DNA from: CAJMGO01 sp900557305
GTDB lineage: Bacteria > Bacillota_I > Bacilli_A > RF39 > UBA660
DNA: 6,414 nt
Assembly (NCBI GenBank): GCA_905212975.1
Contig: CAJMGO010000023.1
Coordinates: forward strand, 1-6,414
Direction of reading: 5' to 3'
Every line of letters starts with the position of its first letter. The first letter of the stretch is position 1. Made by a program: the position numbers and the translations under genes. The notes beneath the pieces were generated by a model, which was not told where the DNA came from, did no database searches, and saw nothing but the letters and a program-made list of their open reading frames with translations. Of the stretch, positions 1 to 5,207 are shown in pieces.

Positions 1-1024
1 CATTATCCAAATATACACCTATAATTCTACTTATATCTTTTAAACTGTTTTCAAATATTTTGGCATCATTTTTAGATAAACTATTTGGTGCATATACAAA
101 TACATCAATACCTAACTTTTTCATTTCTTCAATTTTATAATACACTAAACCTTTTAAACCATCTGGGAAATTTTTTAATCTTGTTAGATAACTTAAATCG
201 TTATTTTCTGAATCAATATTTAGTAACTTATCAATATACTTTGATATATTTTTATTTTTTGAATCTATCATAGACTTTATTATTAATAGTTGATTTCTGT
301 TTTCATGTTGTTCCTTACTTTTTTCATCTATTAACTTTTCATATGTTTTGGAAAACATTACTAAATTATCATATTCTTTTCTTAACTTTAAATTACCATT
401 TTTTTGATAGAAAAATCCAAATATAAAAAATATTGAAAATAAAGTTAAAATAGAAAAGCAAATAATTTGGCTTAAATTTATTTCATAATTTAACAGTGGA
501 ATCATAAGACTAATTATAGTTACTATACTAAGAAAATATAAAGCAATATTATTAAAATTTTGGTTATACTTCCACTTTTCTATTTCTATTTTTAAAAATT
601 TTTTTGTACTAATCAAAAAGAATATATAGCAGATAAACATTATTACAATATTTGTCCATAAAATTCCTAAAGCTGTATTCTGTAAGAAATTGCCATCAAG
701 TTTAAATAAACCAATAAATAATGTGACAAATATAACTTCACTAATAGCCAATAATAAAAATAAATATAATTCTATAATTAGTGTAATAACAAAATTCCTT
801 TTATATAAAATCAGTAATATTATCATTTCACATACATTTGATATTATTGCTCTTATTTGTGGCATATAGTAAATTGAATAACAATTAATTAATGAGAAAA
901 AACTTGTTATAATAAACACTCTTTTATTAAATTCAAATTTCTCACTGGTTAATTTACAAAAAGCATAGCAGCAAAATAAGTTATACACAAATCCTATTAT
1001 AGACCAGCTAATTACTTTTAACAT
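1..1024 (-). CDS. Agr/Com-type GHKL sensor histidine kinase, C-terminus cut by window edge
   Basis: Translating the minus strand from ATG 1024 gives 341 codons with no stop before the window edge. Residues 1-206 are very hydrophobic, with about seven membrane segments (roughly 3-23, 35-53, 57-73, 78-107, 117-140, 159-179, 185-206), as in peptide-sensing kinases of the AgrC/ComD class. A cytoplasmic dimerisation region follows. The likely phosphoacceptor is His240 in EQHENRNQLLIIKSMI, and residues 287-299 (PDGLKGLVYYKIE) match the conserved link after the H-box. The last visible residues, GVYLDN, begin the N-box; the rest of the ATP-binding GHKL domain lies off the left edge, probably about 90 residues judging by family size. 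The start lies 17 bases inside the upstream regulator gene, with a GAAGGG-like ribosome site about 11 bases before it, so translational coupling is likely. By family it phosphorylates the neighbouring LytTR regulator. The ligand is unknown; no agrB or agrD gene is in the window. Confidence 0.88.
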   Translation of the reverse strand, partial: MLKVISWSIIGFVYNLFCCYAFCKLTSEKFEFNKRVFIITSFFSLINCYSIYYMPQIRAIISNVCEMIILLILYKRNFVITLIIELYLFLLLAISEVIFVTLFIGLFKLDGNFLQNTALGILWTNIVIMFICYIFFLISTKKFLKIEIEKWKYNQNFNNIALYFLSIVTIISLMIPLLNYEINLSQIICFSILTLFSIFFIFGFFYQKNGNLKLRKEYDNLVMFSKTYEKLIDEKSKEQHENRNQLLIIKSMIDSKNKNISKYIDKLLNIDSENNDLSYLTRLKNFPDGLKGLVYYKIEEMKKLGIDVFVYAPNSLSKNDAKIFENSLKDISRIIGVYLDN

Positions 1025-1730
1025 ACTCTTTTAAGCCCTTCTTTTTATCTCTTGCTATATAATCAGTACTTTTACCACCTTTAAAGTTTATTATATTATT
1101 TCTCCAATCAACACTTTTAATCATAGATGTATTTACTATACAGCTTCTATGGGACATATAAAATCTAGAATCTAATTTATTTAATATTTCAGGTATAGTA
1201 TCTGGAATTGAAAACTCATTATAAGTAGTTGTTATTATACTTTTTCTTTCTACAGAATCTCTCACAACATATAAAATATCATCGGTAAACAATCTATATG
1301 TAATACCATTACTTTCATATACTAATGTTTTCTTATCATTAATTTTCTTAAGAGCTAATTTTAAAGTATTTGTTAAATTTTTATTACAATCATTAAATTT
1401 TGATATAAAATCTAAAACCATTATTTTTGCCTTTAAAGCCTCATAACCCATTTCAACATATGAAGTTACAAGTATGATACTACTATTCCAATCTATTCTT
1501 CTTATTCTTTTTGCTGCATCAATACCTGAAATACTATTCGGTATCTCAATATCCATTATATATATTTTGTTAGTTGTATTATCATTTATTATTGAATCAA
1601 ACTTCTTAGTATATTTATTAAACTTTTCTATTCTATATTCTTGATTTGATTTACTCATTAAATTTATTACTACATTTTCAAATCTTTTCAACATCTCATC
1701 TTTATCATCATAAATAATAAACGATACCAT
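1008..1730 (-). CDS. LytTR-family response regulator (AgrA-like)
   Basis: A 240-residue protein from ATG 1730. Residues 1-125 form a receiver domain: acidic pair Asp8-Asp9, phosphoacceptor Asp60 in YIMDIEIP, switch Thr89 in ILVTSY and conserved Lys111. Residues 135-238 form a LytTR DNA-binding domain, with FYMSHRSCIVN at 190-200 (His194, Arg195, Asn200 in the conserved contact strand) and Arg227 near the C-terminus. Length and order match AgrA/ComE-type regulators, which bind paired direct repeats at promoters once phosphorylated. The membrane kinase starting at 1024 overlaps its 3' end and is the obvious partner. The open frame extends to a TTG at 1784, but those bases form the -35 box of a good promoter, the added residues do not resemble a receiver start, and AAGGTGA lies just before ATG 1730. 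The target genes are unknown. The order regulator then kinase is the reverse of classical agrCA. Confidence 0.92.
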   Translation of the reverse strand: MVSFIIYDDKDEMLKRFENVVINLMSKSNQEYRIEKFNKYTKKFDSIINDNTTNKIYIMDIEIPNSISGIDAAKRIRRIDWNSSIILVTSYVEMGYEALKAKIMVLDFISKFNDCNKNLTNTLKLALKKINDKKTLVYESNGITYRLFTDDILYVVRDSVERKSIITTTYNEFSIPDTIPEILNKLDSRFYMSHRSCIVNTSMIKSVDWRNNIINFKGGKSTDYIARDKKKGLKEYVKSN

Positions 1731-1734
1731 ATTA

Positions 1735-1741
1735 TCACCTT
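1735..1741 (-). promoter_or_regulatory. Ribosome binding site deciding the response-regulator start
   Basis: The minus strand reads AAGGTGA, four bases before ATG 1730. This places the start at the methionine of MVSFIIYDD, where the receiver fold begins, instead of at the upstream TTG at 1784. Confidence 0.8.
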
Positions 1742-1755
1742 CAACCCACAAGAAA

Positions 1756-1784
1756 ATATTACCATAATTTAGCAATTTTTTCAA
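1756..1784 (-). promoter_or_regulatory. Sigma-A type promoter of the response regulator-kinase operon
   Basis: The minus strand carries TTGAAA (1784-1779), a 17-base spacer, and TAATAT (1761-1756). The bases TGG directly before the -10 make it an extended -10 promoter. Predicted transcription start is near 1749, giving a leader of about 20 bases that contains the AAGGTGA site. It begins 12 bases past the U-tract of the terminator for the preceding gene, so the operon can be expressed independently. No clear AgrA-type direct repeat was seen next to it, so autoregulation is not shown. Confidence 0.75.
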
Positions 1785-1795
1785 TATTTCATAAT

Positions 1796-1820
1796 AAAAA
1801 AGCCCTTTAAACTAAAGGGC
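1796..1820 (-). terminator. Intrinsic terminator after the AbiEi-like gene
   Basis: On the minus strand GCCCTTTA, loop GTT, TAAAGGGC forms a perfect 8-pair stem with four G-C pairs at its base, followed at once by six T residues (1801-1796). It lies 52 bases after the stop at 1872. The plus strand has no T-run after the stem, so it works in one direction. It separates the AbiEi-like gene from the regulator operon. Confidence 0.88.
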
Positions 1821-1852
1821 AAATACACTCTTTCGGTATGTCATTTGTAAAC

Positions 1853-1869
1853 ATTCACCAGTAGTGAAT
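1853..1869. repeat. Small perfect inverted repeat after the AbiEi-like stop codon
   Basis: ATTCAC, five bases (CAGTA on plus), GTGAAT: a perfect 6-base dyad beginning three bases past the stop codon at 1872. No T-tract follows on either strand, so it is not a terminator alone. It could be an mRNA 3' stem shielding the transcript, or a protein-binding dyad. A dyad of this size can also occur by chance. Confidence 0.4.
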
Positions 1870-1871
1870 TT

Positions 1872-2411
1872 TCAGTCATATATTTCTCTTTCTATTCTTT
1901 CTATTATACGTTTATCTTTAAAATATGGAAGATATGCAGCTAGCTTTTTTTTATTTAATAGTTTTATTATTCTTCTATAATTTCTTATAATCTCTTGATA
2001 AATATCATATTCTAAATAAACTTTATTCCTTATTACTTCTATCAAAAGTCTTTCTAAATCATATACTTTTAAATGAACATTTTGAAATTTAATATTACTT
2101 ATTCCTATTTCATATAATTCATCTGTCATAAAAGTTTGTTTTATATTTTCATCAATAATCTTTCTATCTTTTTGCTTTGTAGCTATTATATAAGGCTTAT
2201 AATTTTTCTTTAATAATCCATAACAATAACATGCTGTATACAAATTAAGCACTGCATTTGGATGCTTAACAGCAATATATTCCAAATAATTAATTTCTTT
2301 TGTAGTTGAATAAATATCTTTTATCATATACAACTTCCCATCATTTACTAATTTTTTTATTTGATAAGAACTAAAACCCTTTTCTTTTAAATCTTTATGC
2401 ATAAATATCAT
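1872..2411 (-). CDS. Solitary AbiEi-family antitoxin-like protein
   Basis: A 179-residue basic protein from ATG 2411, ending in TGA. Residues 6-35 look like the winged-helix start of AbiEi antitoxins: a helical pair (SSYQIKKLVNDGKLYMI) leading to a 'G-basic-Y' strand (KDIYSTTKE). Residues 45-68 (AVKHPNAVLNLYTACYCYGLL) fit the family's segment where a conserved A..P.AVi precedes the S/TA..hGL motif. YDLERLLIEVIRN at 117-129 corresponds to the D.ER.L.d..R signature. In AbiE systems this protein represses its own operon and counters AbiEii, a nucleotidyltransferase toxin encoded directly downstream. Here a terminator follows and no toxin gene is present, so a toxin-neutralising role is unsupported; it may be a stand-alone DNA-binding regulator. 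It has its own promoter. The frame extends to GTG 2420, but that GTG is inside the AAGGTGA ribosome site. Family assignment is from motif recognition only. Confidence 0.72.
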   Translation of the reverse strand: MIFMHKDLKEKGFSSYQIKKLVNDGKLYMIKDIYSTTKEINYLEYIAVKHPNAVLNLYTACYCYGLLKKNYKPYIIATKQKDRKIIDENIKQTFMTDELYEIGISNIKFQNVHLKVYDLERLLIEVIRNKVYLEYDIYQEIIRNYRRIIKLLNKKKLAAYLPYFKDKRIIERIEREIYD

Positions 2412-2416
2412 AAGTG

Positions 2417-2423
2417 TCACCTT
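2417..2423 (-). promoter_or_regulatory. Ribosome binding site deciding the AbiEi-like start
   Basis: The minus strand reads AAGGTGA, five bases before ATG 2411. The in-frame GTG at 2420 is part of this site and lies only about two bases after the predicted transcription start, so ATG 2411 is the better start. Confidence 0.72.
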
Positions 2424-2428
2424 TTTAC

Positions 2429-2457
2429 ATTATATATTATTAAAGTTGTTTTATCAA
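2429..2457 (-). promoter_or_regulatory. Near-consensus sigma-A promoter of the AbiEi-like gene
   Basis: TTGATA (2457-2452), a 17-base spacer and a perfect TATAAT (2434-2429) on the minus strand. This is the best promoter in the window. The predicted start at about 2422 leaves a leader of only 11-12 bases, just enough for the Shine-Dalgarno site. It lies in the 105-base gap after the Ca2+ ATPase stop. No convincing terminator for the ATPase was found in that gap, so read-through from upstream is also possible. Confidence 0.82.
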
Positions 2458-2516
2458 GATATTACCTACATTTAGTTCAATTTTTTCTAGATGAATTTAT
2501 GATTGTAAATATAGCG

Positions 2517-5102
2517 TTAAACACCTGTATTTTGATTTTTTATCTTTAATATATATTTTCTAAACCAATCAAATGGAATAACTGTCATAGCAAGTAATAT
2601 TGTTATTTGTAATTGAAAAAATGACAATCCTGATGTTCTGAAAGTTTCTCCTCCAAAATAAATAAGTATAAGTTGAACAACAGTTATAAATGAAATTATT
2701 CCAAGAAAAACCTTATTTTTTAAAATATTTGATAATATATTAATTCGGTTTGTTCTTGCATTTAAGCTATTAAATATGTCTATAAATATGAATAAACAAA
2801 AGAATGCTGTTAAGATAGTTGTATTTCCACTTTCAAAATTAAATAAGTTTTTTGTTATATGTGATTTTAAGAAAATTATGCATAAAATAGATGAATATAA
2901 ACCAGTAAATATAATTTGATTTAACATATATTTATTTATAATTGGTTCATTTCTTTTTTTGGGTTTTTCTTTCATGTATTCTAGTAAAGGTGGTTCAAAA
3001 GCAAATGCAACTCCTGCTAAAGTATCCATAACCATATTTATCCATAGCATTTGTATTACTGTAACTGGAGTTTCAACACCTATAAAAGGTCCTATAAGTG
3101 ATAATACCATAGCGCACATATTTATTGTGAGTTGTAGTATTATAAATTTTCTAATACTTTTAAATATTGTTCTTCCATATAATATAGCTTTAGATATTGA
3201 TCTAAAATTATCATCTAATATTATTATATCACTTGCCTCTTTTGCTACTTCTGTACCACTTCCCATAGCAAATCCTACATCTGCTTTTTTTAATGATGGA
3301 GCATCATTTACTCCATCTCCTGTCATACCAACTACTAAATCTAAATCTTGAGAAAGTTTAACTAACCTACTTTTATCTTGTGGTAATGCACGGGCTAAAA
3401 TTTGAAGATTTGGTATTATTTCTTTTAACTTTTCATCTGACATATTATTCATTTCATCACTAGTCAAAACAATTCCATCTTCTTTTAAAATTCCTGTTTC
3501 TTTTCCAATGGAAATAGCAGTATTTTTATTATCGCCTGTTATCATTACAGTTTTAATTCCTGCCGATTGAACTAATTTTATTCCATCTATAGCTTCTTTT
3601 CTAATTTCATCTTTTATTAACATAAATCCTAAAAATGTTAAATTTTTAAAGCTTTTTTCTTTTATAAAATTATCATCTATAGCAAATGCTATAACTCTAA
3701 TTCCTTTACTTGTAAATTGTTCTATTTTATGTATAACATCTTCTTTTGTTACAAAATTTCTTTTATCACCAAAGCTTGTATAACAATATGTACAATGTTT
3801 TATTATAACTTCAGGAGCTCCTTTTATTAATTTTTTATTATTTATATCTACTGAAGAATATTTATTTTTACTATTAAATGTTACTATATTTTTCTTTATA
3901 TTTTCTAAAGTGTATTCTGTTTTTATAAAATCTAAAAGTGCTCTATCGGTTATATTTCCACCTATTATTTTTCCGTTTTGTTTTACCGCTTCATTATTAT
4001 ATATTATTGATTCTTTAACTAGATCGTATATTTTTTTATCTTTATGTAATTCATATTCATTTGTATATTCTTTTCCTTGTCCATTTATAAAACCTATTAC
4101 TTCTAATTTTCCTTTAGTAAGTGTACCTGTTTTATCTGTATATAATATATTTAAATTCCCAGCCGTTTCTATACCTGTCATTTTTCTTACTAATACATTA
4201 TCTTTTACCATTCTTTTCATATTAGAAGATAGAACTAATGTAATCATAACTGGAAGTCCTTCTGGAACTGCTACAATAATAATTGTAACACAAAGAGTTA
4301 AAGCATATAAAATATGACCTATCATTAATGGAATATTGGTTACAGTGTCTATTATTGCATTTGCTTCAAAATTATTCTTTATGACAATAGTTGAAAAAAG
4401 ATATGAAATAGATACTAAAAATGAGCATACATATCCTATTTTGCTAATTACTTTTGCAAGTTCAGCTAGTCTTTGTTTTAATGGCCCATCTGGTTGTTTT
4501 GAAGTTAATTCTAGTGCTAATTTACCATACATAGTATCTTTTCCTATTTTAGTTACTCTCATAACTGCATGATTTGAATACACAGTAGTACCCTTAAATA
4601 CATTATCTCTTTCATTTTTATATACTTCTTTAGCTTCTCCTGTTAATGATGATTCATCTACTCCTATACTTCCATCTATTATTACGCCATCTGATGGAAT
4701 TTTATCGCCACTTTCTAACAGAACTATATCATCTATTACTATATCATCTACCGATATTTCTTTTGTTTCATTATTTCTTCTTACTTTACATTTTGTTTTT
4801 GAAGCTTCTTCTTGTAATCTTTTAAAAGCCTTTTCACTTCCATATTCTGAAACTGTAGATATAAAAGAAGCCACGAAAATTGAAATTACTATTCCTATTG
4901 TTTCATACCAATCAAAATGTCTTAGTGTAAATATTACTTTTATAGCTAAAGCAATAATTAAAATTTTTATTATTGGATCAGACATACTCTCTATTAGCTT
5001 TGATAAAAAACTATTATTACTATTTCCTTCTATTTTGTTAGTTCCATATTTTTTACGATTTGAATCTACTTCTTCCTCAGTTAGTCCTTTATATATTCTC
5101 AT
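2517..5102 (-). CDS. Calcium-transporting P-type ATPase, PMCA-like (P2B)
   Basis: An 861-residue P2-type cation pump, full length for a bacterial Ca2+ ATPase, predicted to export Ca2+ across the cell membrane using ATP. Actuator-loop TGE is at 154-156; PEGLP in M4 at 280-284 (Glu281 a Ca2+ ligand); phosphorylated Asp323 in DKTGT; KGAPE nucleotide site at 427-431; TGD at 522-524; TGDGVNDAP hinge at 594-602. Ten membrane segments are visible, near 44-60, 66-84, 218-241, 260-290, 651-673, 681-703, 724-745, 760-779, 796-816 and 826-845. Asn689 and Asp693 in M6 (LWINMVMDT) complete one Ca2+ site. M5 reads Asn661-x-x-Ala664 where SERCA has Asn-x-x-Glu, and M8 ends FNSLNAR; both are PMCA features, so one Ca2+ per cycle is inferred. 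The calmodulin-binding tail of eukaryotic PMCAs is absent. Start: AGGAGGG six bases before ATG. Other divalent substrates are not excluded. Confidence 0.95.
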   Translation of the reverse strand: MRIYKGLTEEEVDSNRKKYGTNKIEGNSNNSFLSKLIESMSDPIIKILIIALAIKVIFTLRHFDWYETIGIVISIFVASFISTVSEYGSEKAFKRLQEEASKTKCKVRRNNETKEISVDDIVIDDIVLLESGDKIPSDGVIIDGSIGVDESSLTGEAKEVYKNERDNVFKGTTVYSNHAVMRVTKIGKDTMYGKLALELTSKQPDGPLKQRLAELAKVISKIGYVCSFLVSISYLFSTIVIKNNFEANAIIDTVTNIPLMIGHILYALTLCVTIIIVAVPEGLPVMITLVLSSNMKRMVKDNVLVRKMTGIETAGNLNILYTDKTGTLTKGKLEVIGFINGQGKEYTNEYELHKDKKIYDLVKESIIYNNEAVKQNGKIIGGNITDRALLDFIKTEYTLENIKKNIVTFNSKNKYSSVDINNKKLIKGAPEVIIKHCTYCYTSFGDKRNFVTKEDVIHKIEQFTSKGIRVIAFAIDDNFIKEKSFKNLTFLGFMLIKDEIRKEAIDGIKLVQSAGIKTVMITGDNKNTAISIGKETGILKEDGIVLTSDEMNNMSDEKLKEIIPNLQILARALPQDKSRLVKLSQDLDLVVGMTGDGVNDAPSLKKADVGFAMGSGTEVAKEASDIIILDDNFRSISKAILYGRTIFKSIRKFIILQLTINMCAMVLSLIGPFIGVETPVTVIQMLWINMVMDTLAGVAFAFEPPLLEYMKEKPKKRNEPIINKYMLNQIIFTGLYSSILCIIFLKSHITKNLFNFESGNTTILTAFFCLFIFIDIFNSLNARTNRINILSNILKNKVFLGIISFITVVQLILIYFGGETFRTSGLSFFQLQITILLAMTVIPFDWFRKYILKIKNQNTGV

Positions 5103-5108
5103 GAGCTT

Positions 5109-5115
5109 CCCTCCT
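5109..5115 (-). promoter_or_regulatory. Strong ribosome binding site of the Ca2+ ATPase
   Basis: AGGAGGG on the minus strand, six bases before ATG 5102: the full consensus at near-ideal spacing, fixing the start of the pump. Confidence 0.88.
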
Positions 5116-5123
5116 GATAAAAT

Positions 5124-5143
5124 ATATTAATAATATTTAATAT
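5124..5143. repeat. AT-only inverted repeat in the ATPase leader
   Basis: Plus strand ATATTAA, six bases (TAATAT), TTAATAT: a perfect 7-base dyad overlapping the candidate -10 box and start region of the ATPase. It could be an operator, but it contains only A and T in a very AT-rich region and may be chance. Confidence 0.3.
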
Positions 5144-5165
5144 TAGAATTTTTATCATTCGACAA
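5137..5165 (-). promoter_or_regulatory. Candidate weak promoter of the Ca2+ ATPase
   Basis: TTGTCG (5165-5160), a 17-base spacer and TATTAA (5142-5137) on the minus strand match four of six consensus bases in each box. The terminator at 5207-5174 blocks the upstream gene, so a promoter is expected between 5173 and 5116 and this is the best-spaced pair there. Other AT-rich -10 choices are possible. Confidence 0.42.
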
Positions 5166-5173
5166 ATAAAGCA

Positions 5174-5207
5174 TAAAAAAAACTTGAAAATATTTTACTT
5201 TCAAGTT
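5174..5207 (-). terminator. Intrinsic terminator of the hybrid histidine kinase
   Basis: The minus strand reads AACTTGAAA, a 9-base loop, TTTCAAGTT, then six further Ts: a perfect 9-pair stem plus U-tract. The stem begins with the base directly after the TAG stop at 5208-5210. The plus strand lacks a T-run after the stem, so it terminates only the kinase transcript. Confidence 0.92.

Noticed and set aside
85..273. Plus-strand 62-codon frame
   Set aside because: It lies opposite the conserved dimerisation region of the GHKL kinase, and its composition is that of a complement-strand shadow.
1731..1800. AgrA-type direct repeats upstream of the regulator operon
   Set aside because: No pair of similar 9-base repeats with 10-13 base spacing could be seen; the AT-rich matches are no better than chance.
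2458..2516. Intrinsic terminator after the Ca2+ ATPase
   Set aside because: Only a 5-pair AT stem (ATTTA...TAAAT) was found, without a following T-run. Transcription may read through towards the AbiEi-like gene.
2959..4572. Three plus-strand open frames (2959-3351, 3910-4317, 4336-4572) opposite the Ca2+ ATPase
   Set aside because: They lie wholly antisense to a strongly conserved pump gene, have serine/isoleucine-rich sequences typical of the complement of an AT-rich gene, and match no family I recognise.
5116..5173. Riboswitch (for example a Mn2+-responsive leader) upstream of the P-type ATPase
   Set aside because: Only about 58 bases of almost pure A/T separate the upstream terminator from the ribosome site. 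There are no conserved G/C-rich stems and no second terminator.
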